Origin: Lachnospiraceae bacterium
GTDB lineage: Bacteria; Bacillota; Clostridia; Lachnospirales; Lachnospiraceae
Assembly: GCA_017420605.1 (NCBI GenBank)
Contig: JAFOIS010000082.1
Coordinates: 1-7,088 of the forward strand
Length of the DNA stretch: 7,088 nucleotides
Direction of reading: 5' to 3'
The notes beneath the pieces were generated by a model that saw nothing but the letters and a program-made list of their open reading frames with translations, did not search any database and was not told the DNA's origin. Below are positions 1 through 5,527 of the stretch, piece by piece (positions within the stretch are counted from its first letter, which is position 1; every line of letters begins with the position of its first letter). A program made the translations under genes and the position numbers.

Positions 1-34
1 CAAAAGAAACTCGCCGTCTTCCAGTCTTTACCTG

Positions 35-544
35 TCATAGATGTCTCCGCACATTCTGTTTTCTGAAAATGGAGAAAAGCGCCGCGGCCGCAGTTGCCGA
101 ATCCACCGCGAAAGAAACGTAATCCGATATGAAGATCTCATACACCGCCCACAGCGAAAGATTCACGACCATGTTCATTTTGATCGCCTTTTCGCGCTTT
201 GCATACAGGCAGATGATCGTATACAGCGCCGTCGTGATGACCGGAAGCAGCCCCAAAAGTCCCCGGTTGTTTGCAGCAAGCCCGATCACGGCGACCGCGG
301 CGACAAACACGATGCATAATTTACGGGTAAACCGGTCGCAGGCAAGCAGTAGATTCCGGACCGCGCAGAGAAGGAACGTCGTCACGCCGCTGACAGAAAA
401 GAAGAAGATATTGGCGACGGCAAGCAAAAAGCATTGCACAGCCTGAAACAGATAGATCCGTTTCCTGTCGCCGCTCAGTGCGCTTGCCAGCGTGAAACAT
501 GCAGCGGCAAACGAAATGTAGTTACCGGTTATTAAGGGGGTCAT
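35..544 (-). CDS. YgjV-like small integral membrane protein
   Basis: A complete 169-residue, very hydrophobic protein with about five membrane segments, roughly residues 5-23, 33-52, 55-70, 76-92 and 96-115, and a further stretch near 124-160. Basic residues sit between segments (DRKR at 26-29, RFTRK at 71-75, AKREK at 115-119), as expected for cytoplasmic loops, and the C-terminus ends in a basic tail. Length, the early SGDRKR loop and the alternation of short helices match the bacterial inner-membrane YgjV family (Imp-YgjV), whose function is not established. The ATG at 544-542 is used; a GGAGG ribosome binding site lies 11 bases upstream, which is slightly long. It follows the winged-helix gene by 44 bp but seems to have its own promoter with a perfect TATAAT. 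Family call is from memory of the pattern, so moderate certainty. Confidence 0.75.
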   Translation of the reverse strand: MTPLITGNYISFAAACFTLASALSGDRKRIYLFQAVQCFLLAVANIFFFSVSGVTTFLLCAVRNLLLACDRFTRKLCIVFVAAVAVIGLAANNRGLLGLLPVITTALYTIICLYAKREKAIKMNMVVNLSLWAVYEIFISDYVSFAVDSATAAAALFSIFRKQNVRRHL

Positions 545-551
545 GAAACAA

Positions 552-585
552 ATATCCTCCGGACCCCATTATACTCCGGAGATAT
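552..585 (-). promoter_or_regulatory. Dyad flanking the ygjV -10 box
   Basis: Left arm 552-563 (ATATCCTCCGGA) and right arm 575-585 (TCCGGAGATAT) are inverted repeats of 11 bp with a single bulged C, separated by 11 bases that contain the TATAAT -10 box. The right arm also contains the perfect 8-bp palindrome CTCCGGAG (574-581). Because the arms flank a promoter this may be an operator. In a read-through transcript from the upstream gene the same arms would form a hairpin that hides the GGAGG ribosome binding site. A run of T-rich sequence follows on the minus strand, so a weak terminator is a third option. Confidence 0.5.
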
Positions 586-596
586 ACTTTAGTTAA
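568..596 (-). promoter_or_regulatory. Promoter of the YgjV-like gene
   Basis: Read on the minus strand there is a perfect -10 hexamer TATAAT (573-568), a 17-bp spacer (590-574) and a -35-like TTAACT (596-591, four of six consensus bases). The expected start of transcription near 561 gives a leader of about 17 bases containing the GGAGG ribosome binding site. The -35 overlaps the last codons and stop of the upstream winged-helix gene, so the YgjV-like gene can be transcribed on its own. Confidence 0.6.
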
Positions 597-1059
597 CCAG
601 TTTATATCCGAGCCCCCGGACGGTCAAAAGATACCGCGGATCGGACGGGTTTTTTTCGATCTTTTCCCGCAGGTGGCGGATATGGACGATGAGGGAATTC
701 ACCATCCCGTAACTGCCGTCCGGCCACAGGGCGTCGCAGAGCGCGCTGATCGTCACGATCTTTCCCCGGTTCTCGGCGAGCTTCCGCAGGATCGCGAACT
801 CCTTCGCCGTAAGGGTCCTCACTGCGCCCTCCCTCTCTACCGTACCGGAATCAAAGGAAATGACCGTTTCTCCGAGGCGCAGCACATCGGCTCCGGAATG
901 TTCGTTTTCCCTGTCCTGCGCAGACACAAGGACCACCGGAACATCAAAGAGAAACCCTTTCTCCTTCATTTTCCGGACCAGTTCCGATGCCGCGCCGGGA
1001 TCTTCGCCGCCGTCCGCGAGCACGTCCAGAAGATCCGTAAGGGAATGCACTTCAACCAT
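589..1059 (-). CDS. Winged-helix regulator, OmpR/PhoB type, without intact receiver
   Basis: A 156-residue protein from the ATG at 1059-1057. The C-terminal half (about residues 59-156) is a complete OmpR/PhoB winged-helix DNA-binding domain: LTAKEF at 83-88, ALWPDG at 110-115, VHIRHLREKIE at 125-135 and the closing VRGLGYKL at 147-154. The N-terminal 58 residues include DVPVVLVSAQD (39-49), which looks like strand 4 of a receiver, but the acidic pocket and phospho-acceptor region expected upstream are missing, as is the conserved Lys after strand 5. It is therefore probably not controlled by phosphorylation. The reading frame is open up to an ATG at 1203, but that stretch crosses a hairpin and an operator-like dyad and does not resemble a receiver, so the internal start with an AGGG ribosome binding site is preferred (start uncertain). 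No sensor kinase gene is present. It lies 147 bp downstream of tetR on the same strand. Confidence 0.8.
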   Translation of the reverse strand: MVEVHSLTDLLDVLADGGEDPGAASELVRKMKEKGFLFDVPVVLVSAQDRENEHSGADVLRLGETVISFDSGTVEREGAVRTLTAKEFAILRKLAENRGKIVTISALCDALWPDGSYGMVNSLIVHIRHLREKIEKNPSDPRYLLTVRGLGYKLVN

Positions 1060-1149
1060 GATCGTATACCCTGCAGAACGCCCTAACAAGTGTTTCCATA
1101 GCACCGCCGAACGTTTGACCGTTACAAGTTTTTCTGTTTCATCATCTTG

Positions 1150-1164
1150 TCGACCGTCAGTCGA
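1150..1164. promoter_or_regulatory. Second TetR operator-like dyad
   Basis: On the minus strand this reads TCGACTGACGGTCGA, differing by a single base from the perfect palindrome TCGACCGACGGTCGA at the tetR promoter (14 of 15 identical). The two bases before it (TC) also match. It lies about 90 bp before the proposed start of the winged-helix gene, suggesting that the TetR protein controls that gene. No convincing sigma-70 hexamers were seen around it. Confidence 0.6.
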
Positions 1165-1176
1165 GACTCTGCCTTT

Positions 1177-1205
1177 TTTTACCCCGTCCGTAAGACGGGG
1201 CAAAA
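1177..1205 (-). other. Stable hairpin just after tetR
   Basis: Core arms CCCCGTC (1182-1188) and GACGGGG (1194-1200) with a 5-base loop extend outward through a pair at 1181/1201 and four A-T pairs (1177-1180 with 1202-1205). In minus-strand RNA the 1181/1201 pair is a G-U wobble, giving 12 continuous pairs. It begins two bases after the tetR stop codon. The tract on the 3' side of the minus-strand hairpin is A-rich rather than U-rich, so it is not a canonical intrinsic terminator; it could protect the 3' end or act as an attenuating structure. Confidence 0.45.
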
Positions 1206-1206
1206 C

Positions 1207-1806
1207 TCAGCCAAACAAAACTCTCAGTTTCTTAAGCGACCCTTCCTTTGCGCCGAGCATGCGCTCCATGTTATAGAGGAAGCCGCTGATCCGCTCCTCA
1301 TCCGGGAGATTCCCGAGTTCAAAGCCTGCCATGCTGTACGAAAGCGATATTTCCACGGCCGACATCGGATACTCCGTATGGAAAAGGCCCTGCCTGATAC
1401 CGTCCTCTACGATCTTCCGCATGACCGGGCCGATCTTCGCGATCGTCAGCGCGTGCGATTTCTGATGAAACAGCGCGTTCTCGGGAAGGTGCAGCGCGTC
1501 GATGATGGGTCCGTCGCCGATATGGAGCGCCCGGATCACGCCGATCATCCTGTCCGGGACCGGCAGCGTGCTCTCCTCTCCGAAGGGCCGGGCCGCGTTT
1601 TCCATCTGATCCGTCATTTCATCGAGCAGCGCGTCCAGGATCTCCTCTTTGGAGGAAAAGTGATAGTAAAGCGTTCCCTTGGCGATCCCCACGGCGTTCA
1701 TGATGTCCGCGGTGCCGGTCGCCTGATACCCTTTGGTAAGAAACAGCCGTCTTGCAGCTTCGATGATCTCTTTTCTCCGCTCTTCTGTCGGTTTGGATTC
1801 CGTCAT
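1207..1806 (-). CDS. TetR/AcrR-family transcriptional repressor
   Basis: A 199-residue protein of typical TetR size. Residues 10-56 form the N-terminal DNA-binding domain: a helix EIIEAARRLFLTKGYQATG, then the helix-turn-helix ADIMNAVGIAKGTLYYHF (33-50) followed by SSKEEIL, all hallmark family positions. The rest is a ligand-binding helical domain with no recognisable ligand class. The ATG at 1806-1804 is chosen because AAGGGAA lies about seven bases upstream and because the HTH then sits at the usual distance from the N-terminus; an upstream in-frame ATG at 1881 would translate through the promoter and operator. A perfect 15-bp palindrome downstream of its -10 box indicates autorepression, and a near-copy before the winged-helix gene suggests a second target. 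The usual targets of this family are pumps or membrane proteins; none is immediately divergent here. Confidence 0.93.
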   Translation of the reverse strand: MTESKPTEERRKEIIEAARRLFLTKGYQATGTADIMNAVGIAKGTLYYHFSSKEEILDALLDEMTDQMENAARPFGEESTLPVPDRMIGVIRALHIGDGPIIDALHLPENALFHQKSHALTIAKIGPVMRKIVEDGIRQGLFHTEYPMSAVEISLSYSMAGFELGNLPDEERISGFLYNMERMLGAKEGSLKKLRVLFG

Positions 1807-1830
1807 CTCATTTTCCCTTTGGGCCTTCTC

Positions 1831-1845
1831 TCGACCGACGGTCGA
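1831..1845. promoter_or_regulatory. TetR operator (perfect 15-bp palindrome)
   Basis: TCGACCGACGGTCGA is two perfect 7-bp arms around a single central A. It starts seven bases downstream of the proposed tetR -10 box, over the expected transcription start, and ends 24 bp before the tetR start codon. Position and symmetry fit a TetR autoregulatory operator, and a one-mismatch copy at 1150-1164 supports specific use. Confidence 0.75.
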
Positions 1846-1852
1846 TACCGGT

Positions 1853-1881
1853 ATACTATCATATTTCCGGAAATCATACAA
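1853..1881 (-). promoter_or_regulatory. tetR promoter with extended -10
   Basis: On the minus strand: -35 TTGTAT (1881-1876), 17-bp spacer (1875-1859), -10 TAGTAT (1858-1853), with a TG dinucleotide one base before the -10, an extended -10 arrangement. The predicted transcription start falls at the edge of the TetR operator palindrome. Confidence 0.6.
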
Positions 1882-1895
1882 GGAAATTTTCCGCT

Positions 1896-1919
1896 CGCCG
1901 CATGGCGGCGGGGGACCCC
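1896..1919 (-). terminator. GC-rich hairpins after the membrane-protein gene (weak terminator candidate)
   Basis: CGCCGC (1896-1901) and GCGGCG (1905-1910) form a 6-bp stem with a 3-base loop, next to the 9-bp palindrome GGGGACCCC (1911-1919). They lie 14-37 bp past the stop of the minus-strand membrane-protein gene and before the tetR promoter. The minus-strand sequence after the stem contains only a short AAAATTT, not a proper U-tract, so termination is tentative. Confidence 0.3.
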
Positions 1920-1932
1920 GGCCGGCTGCTTT

Positions 1933-2709
1933 CTACAGCCTTCTCAGCCAGGCGATCTTCTTCGCCGTATACTCTTCGATATGCTGCCAGAGGGTCTTCA
2001 GCTGCTTTTTGTGCGTACAGAGCTTCTCGGTGCAGTTTTTGCAGTGCAGATACACGTTGGTTTTCTCGGAGAAACGTTCCGGATGCCGGTAGAACGTGAT
2101 CTCCCAGCGCAGCATGAGCGCAACGGAAAGCACCAGAAGGCTCCACGTATAACTGCGCCGCACAAAGAAAAGCGGCGTGAACATCATCGCGTAGTCCCAG
2201 TTATAGATCCGGCAGGCGCTGCAGCATTTGTTTTTCAGGAACCAGGACTGGAACGGACAGAAAAACAGGATGCAGATCATATCACATACGGAATAGAAGC
2301 TGCACAGAAGAAGCATGACCCCGTCGTCGAGCACGCCGAGCATATGCAGCGCCCCGAAAATGCCGTTGAAAACGATCCAGATCAGGGCGACCAGGATCGT
2401 CGCGTGATTGTCCGGAATATCGACGTCCGTGCTGCCGCTCTTGATATAATTTCTCGCGAACTGTTTCTGACATCCGGGACTTTCGTATCTGGACGGAAAG
2501 AACCGCAGGATCATCTCCAGTACGAAAACAGCCCAGATCACGACCAGGATCACCGGTCTTCTGTCCAGTCCTGCCGTGAGCGGGGATCCTTTATCGATCC
2601 GGAACCGGATATAACTGTAAAGAAGAATGAGAAAAAGAATGGAACGATACACCAGCCGCACATAGTGCAGCGTGCTCACCACGGTAAGCCTGATCTTTCT
2701 TTTGGCCAT
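1933..2709 (-). CDS. Multi-pass membrane protein with two cysteine clusters, function unknown
   Basis: A 258-residue protein with about five or six hydrophobic segments, near residues 22-36, 52-70, 104-124, 129-150, 172-183 and 187-202. It starts with a basic MAKRKIR tail. Eleven cysteines are present. Two groups stand out: C151 with C162, C163 and C166 in the loop between membrane segments (CPFQSW, then KCCSACRIYNWD), and C223, C226 and C231 in the soluble C-terminal tail (HCKNCTEKLC), followed by a basic amphipathic end. The arrangement suggests a metal-binding or redox site at the membrane surface, but no catalytic family was recognised; it resembles conserved hypothetical proteins of Clostridia. 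The ATG at 2709-2707 has an excellent ribosome binding site, AAGGAGAGG, eight bases upstream. It is the first of four minus-strand genes and has its own promoter; tetR follows after 126 bp. Confidence 0.8.
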   Translation of the reverse strand: MAKRKIRLTVVSTLHYVRLVYRSILFLILLYSYIRFRIDKGSPLTAGLDRRPVILVVIWAVFVLEMILRFFPSRYESPGCQKQFARNYIKSGSTDVDIPDNHATILVALIWIVFNGIFGALHMLGVLDDGVMLLLCSFYSVCDMICILFFCPFQSWFLKNKCCSACRIYNWDYAMMFTPLFFVRRSYTWSLLVLSVALMLRWEITFYRHPERFSEKTNVYLHCKNCTEKLCTHKKQLKTLWQHIEEYTAKKIAWLRRL

Positions 2710-2753
2710 CCCGTATACCTCTCCTTACGGCAAAAACCTCTCCGTTAAGATAA

Positions 2754-2783
2754 ATCTTACCCGTATCTGTTTCCGTCTGTCAA
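2754..2783 (-). promoter_or_regulatory. Promoter of the cysteine-cluster membrane-protein gene
   Basis: On the minus strand a perfect -35 TTGACA (2783-2778) is followed by 18 bp and TAAGAT (2759-2754) as -10. The -10 is one half of a dyad, TAAGAT-AA-ATCTTA (2746-2759), that could be bound by a repressor. The leader to the start codon would be about 37 bases and holds the strong ribosome binding site. Confidence 0.6.
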
Positions 2784-2813
2784 TCCGTATTCTGCGGCTG
2801 AACTTTTCCGGAA

Positions 2814-2860
2814 GTCCGGCCCGCAAGACCGGACGCCGGATGAGCGGCTCTTCCTTTTTT
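2814..2860 (+). other. Alternative-pairing repeat cluster in the intergenic region
   Basis: GTCCGG (2814-2819) can pair with CCGGAC (2829-2834), or TCCGGC (2815-2820) with GCCGGA (2835-2840). The two pairings are mutually exclusive. The short palindrome GAGCGGCTC (2843-2851) and a T-rich stretch ending in TTTTTT (2855-2860) follow. It lies just upstream of the plus-strand promoter, where no plus-strand gene precedes, so a terminator role is unexplained. Confidence 0.25.
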
Positions 2861-2864
2861 GCTA

Positions 2865-2893
2865 TTGACGAAAAGGGCCGCCGCTCCTAAACT
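2865..2893 (+). promoter_or_regulatory. Promoter of the UroD-family gene
   Basis: TTGACG (2865-2870), a 17-bp spacer and TAAACT (2888-2893) form a good sigma-70 promoter pointing to the plus-strand gene. The predicted leader is about 60 bases and contains TGCCGC (2904-2909) and GCGGCA (2941-2946), which could pair across a 31-base loop just before the AAAGGA ribosome binding site. Confidence 0.6.
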
Positions 2894-2961
2894 GATTCTG
2901 GAATGCCGCCTTTTTGCAATGCTTCAGCCACCTACTTTACGCGGCACCGGAAAGGACAGCC

Positions 2962-4026
2962 ATGTATACAGGAAAAGAACGGATCTTAAGCGCGTTCGCG
3001 CACGAAAGGGCGGACCGGCTCCCGGTCTTCGACGTCATCAACAAGCCCGATATGTATACGGATCTTCTGCACGTCGACAATTATGAATCCAAGGGCCGTC
3101 CCTGCGTGCAGCTCGCAAAGCTCCTCGGCATGGACGCCGTTACTGTACACAGCAAGCCCTATACCTGCCTTATCCCGCCGAAAAGCGAATTTGATTCCCC
3201 GAATACCTTTACGGACCGGTTCGGCATCATGAGCAAGGTCCTGCCGACCTCCTGGCCGCTCGGCATGGCGGAGAACCCCATTGAAGCGGATGAAGACTTC
3301 CTGGAGGTCCTCCGGAACGCGCGCGTTACGGACGACGACGTCCGCGAGGTCCGGGAAGCCGTTCTGGAAGCGGGCGACGAGATCGCCGTTTTCGGCAGTG
3401 CCCGCGGCGTATTCGGCTTCCTCTTCATCGCGCTCGGACTGGAGAACATGTCCATCGCCCTCTACGACGATCCGGATCTCCTTATGGAGATCATCGAAGA
3501 AGCGAGCCGCTTCTGGACAGAACTCGGCCTTAAGCTCATCGGGACCGGCTGCACGGCCATTTATCTTGCCAACGACATGGGAATGAACAACAGCACGCTG
3601 ATCGCGCCGTCCATGCTCCGGGAATTCTTCTTCCCGTCCCTTAAGAAACAGATCGCGACCTGGAAAGAAGCCGGTGGCCGCGTGCTCCTGCACTCCTGCG
3701 GCTATATCGACCCGCTTCTCGAAGAACTGGCAGACATGGGCATCGACGCGCTGAATAACCTCCAGGCCAAAGCCGGCATGGATCTTGCTTCCGCGAAGGC
3801 CAGGATCGGCGACCGCGTCGCCCTGGTCGGCAACGTCGACGCGACCGGCATCATGTGCCAGAGCGACAAGACCCTCATCCGCAATGCGATCGCGGACGTG
3901 ATCCGGATCGCGGGCGGCGACGGCGGCCTCATCATCGCCACCGACCATTCCTTCCACGAAGGGATCCCAACGGAAAACGTGACCTATTTCATCGACACTG
4001 CCAAAGAACTGGGCGTCTTCCGGTAA
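2962..4026 (+). CDS. Uroporphyrinogen decarboxylase / MtaA-family protein
   Basis: A 354-residue cytoplasmic protein with the UroD TIM-barrel pattern, of normal length for this family. N-terminal TGKERILSAFAHERADRLPV (3-22) is the family's opening signature. GRVLLHSCGYIDPLLEELADMGIDALN (239-265) is the core motif, and ALVGNVDATGIM (287-298) and the closing GIPTENVTYFIDTAKELG follow the family. H244 and C246 in HSCG correspond to zinc ligands in MtaA/MtbA corrinoid methyltransferases, where they activate a thiol such as coenzyme M. The usual third cysteine near residue 328 is replaced by ATDHS. True heme-pathway UroD is unlikely because its N-terminal RQAGRY signature is missing. Substrate is unknown, and no corrinoid protein or partner methyltransferase is next to it. 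The ATG at 2962 is preferred (AAAGGA upstream); an in-frame ATG at 2914 lacks a good site. The gene is divergent from the membrane-protein gene and convergent with the MATE gene. Confidence 0.88.
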   Translation: MYTGKERILSAFAHERADRLPVFDVINKPDMYTDLLHVDNYESKGRPCVQLAKLLGMDAVTVHSKPYTCLIPPKSEFDSPNTFTDRFGIMSKVLPTSWPLGMAENPIEADEDFLEVLRNARVTDDDVREVREAVLEAGDEIAVFGSARGVFGFLFIALGLENMSIALYDDPDLLMEIIEEASRFWTELGLKLIGTGCTAIYLANDMGMNNSTLIAPSMLREFFFPSLKKQIATWKEAGGRVLLHSCGYIDPLLEELADMGIDALNNLQAKAGMDLASAKARIGDRVALVGNVDATGIMCQSDKTLIRNAIADVIRIAGGDGGLIIATDHSFHEGIPTENVTYFIDTAKELGVFR

Positions 4027-4060
4027 GCGTCTCTCCCGTCCTATAGAAAAAGCAGAATAC

Positions 4061-4101
4061 GGCTTCGCGGCATTACGCCTGTTTTGTAATGTTGCGGAGC
4101 C
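4061..4101 (+). terminator. 16-pair hairpin across the convergent gene ends
   Basis: Arms 4061-4076 and 4086-4101 pair along all 16 positions in plus-strand RNA (13 Watson-Crick, three G-U), around a 9-base loop; a moderately U-rich AUUUGUAUUU follows. On the minus strand the three wobbles become A-C mismatches, but the hairpin is then followed after a few bases by a T-rich stretch (complement of 4045-4050). It starts 34 bp past the UroD-family stop and covers the last nine codons and stop of the MATE gene, so it may terminate plus-strand transcription and perhaps both directions. Confidence 0.5.
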
Positions 4102-5434
4102 ATTTGTATTTCCGGTAATGGATGATCTCCACGGGGACCTTGACGAGCTCGTCCATGCAAAGAACGCAATAGACGACAAGGACCGGCGCCTTGACGACGA
4201 AGGCAAGCAGGGCGCCGATCGGAATGATGACGCACCAGAGGTTGATGGCGTCGCAGATCAGTCCGAAACGCATATCCCCGCCCGCATAGAAAATGCCGTG
4301 CACGAAGACCGTATTCGGCGACCGGCCCGCCACATAGACGCAGCCGATGTAGAGCATGACACGCAGATACCGCGACGCCGTCGGCGTCAGGGTCTTCGCG
4401 AGCGGCACGATGAGCGGGACAAAGGACGCCATAATAAGGCCGGAGACGACGCCCGTGGCAAAGGCGAGCCAGAGCAGGCGTTTTGCGTAGATCTTCGCCG
4501 TTTCCAGATGATCGGCGCCCAGCTCGTTGCCGATGATCACGCCGCTGCCGGCGCCGACGCCGTTGCAGAAACAGAACGCGAGCTGCCGCGCGATGTTCGC
4601 GAGCGAATTCGCGGCGACGGCGTCATTGCCGAGATGCCCGATAATAGAGGTAAATACGGTCTGCCCGAGGCTCCAGACGATCTGATTGAGAAGGATCGCA
4701 GGAAGAAGACCCAGGTACTGCCGCCGGATCGGCTTATCGTCCCGGAGAACATACCGGAGACGGAGCTTTCCTTCTTTGACCCTCGCGGATTCTATGAGGC
4801 AGAGCGTAAGCTCGATGCCGCGGGAAAGCACAGTCGCGAGCGCCGCGCCCTGTATCCCCATGGCCGGCAGGCCGAAGAGGCCGAAAATGAGGACCGCGTT
4901 GAAAATGAGGTTCAGTACGACCGCCGAGGAGGCAAAGACGGAGCTTTTCGCGACCCGTCCCGTATTCTTCATGATGGTGAGCTGCGGCTGCGTCATCCCC
5001 ATGAAAAGATAGGAGATCCCGGCGATCCGGAGGTACGATATACCGAGGGAAATGAGCGTCTCGTCGTCGGTAAAGCATTTCATGACGAAGCGCGGGGCAA
5101 AGACCGAGGCCGCAAAGAAAACAAACGCGGCGCTCAATGAGACCTTCAGGGCAAAGCCCAGCGTTTTCTCCACGGAAGGCACGTCTTTCTTGCCCCAGTA
5201 CTGCGCGGACATCGCGGATATGACCGAGTTGATGGACATGGAGATCATGTTCAGCACGAACTGCGCCGAGGTCGCCAGCGAGATGGCGGACAGCGCGTCC
5301 TGAGACAGGGCGCCCAGCATGAGCGTATCGGACGCGTCCACGAGGCGCGTGAGAAGTGCCTGCAGCGCGATCGGAAGGGCGATCCGGAAGACCTTCCCGT
5401 AAAATGCCTTCCCATTCAGGGTATTGCTTTCCAT
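4073..5434 (-). CDS. MATE-family multidrug/toxin efflux transporter
   Basis: A complete 453-residue protein of the usual MATE length with about 12 membrane segments in two related halves. The N-terminal helix carries FRIALPIALQALLTRLVDASDT, and DTLMLGALSQDALSAISLA (about 36-54) matches the family's first-half signature. The second half repeats this with LPAILLNQIVWSLGQTVFTS and GNDAVAANSLANIARQL. Loops are basic on the cytoplasmic side. Such pumps export cationic drugs or metabolites in exchange for Na+ or H+; the substrate and coupling ion cannot be told here. It begins at the ATG at 5434 with only a weak GGGACGGA ribosome binding site. It lies 93 bp downstream of the lipoprotein gene and may share its transcript. 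The TetR regulator is about 2.3 kb away and not adjacent, so control by it is speculative. Confidence 0.94.
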   Translation of the reverse strand: MESNTLNGKAFYGKVFRIALPIALQALLTRLVDASDTLMLGALSQDALSAISLATSAQFVLNMISMSINSVISAMSAQYWGKKDVPSVEKTLGFALKVSLSAAFVFFAASVFAPRFVMKCFTDDETLISLGISYLRIAGISYLFMGMTQPQLTIMKNTGRVAKSSVFASSAVVLNLIFNAVLIFGLFGLPAMGIQGAALATVLSRGIELTLCLIESARVKEGKLRLRYVLRDDKPIRRQYLGLLPAILLNQIVWSLGQTVFTSIIGHLGNDAVAANSLANIARQLAFCFCNGVGAGSGVIIGNELGADHLETAKIYAKRLLWLAFATGVVSGLIMASFVPLIVPLAKTLTPTASRYLRVMLYIGCVYVAGRSPNTVFVHGIFYAGGDMRFGLICDAINLWCVIIPIGALLAFVVKAPVLVVYCVLCMDELVKVPVEIIHYRKYKWLRNITKQA

Positions 5435-5527
5435 TTTCCGTCCCGTACTGTCTTTGCTTTCCCGAAACCGTCAGGCTTCGTCCTTCTGGACATCATTCAT
5501 GACGCGCTCCGCGTCCGTTCTTAAAAA

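Noticed and set aside
1060..1203. N-terminal extension of the winged-helix protein to the ATG at 1203
   Set aside because: The extra 48 residues resemble no receiver, and the DNA there holds a strong hairpin and an operator-like dyad; the internal ATG at 1059 fits better, though this is not certain.
1147..2748. A 533-codon plus-strand open frame opposite the tetR and membrane-protein genes
   Set aside because: The translation is rich in Arg, His, Gln and Asp with no domain or hydrophobic core pattern, and it runs antisense to two genes with clear family features, promoters and ribosome binding sites.
2986..4206. A 406-codon minus-strand open frame opposite the UroD-family gene
   Set aside because: No recognisable motifs; the plus strand carries a full UroD-family protein with promoter and ribosome binding site.
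4118..5140. A 340-codon plus-strand open frame opposite the MATE gene
   Set aside because: Highly charged, Arg/Asp/Glu-rich composition with no domain, antisense to a clear 12-helix transporter.
5501..5515. GACGCG-CTC-CGCGTC stem between the lipoprotein and MATE genes as a terminator
   Set aside because: Six-pair stem with a 3-base loop but no U-tract on the minus strand; on the plus strand the tail is only CGTTCTT and no gene precedes it.
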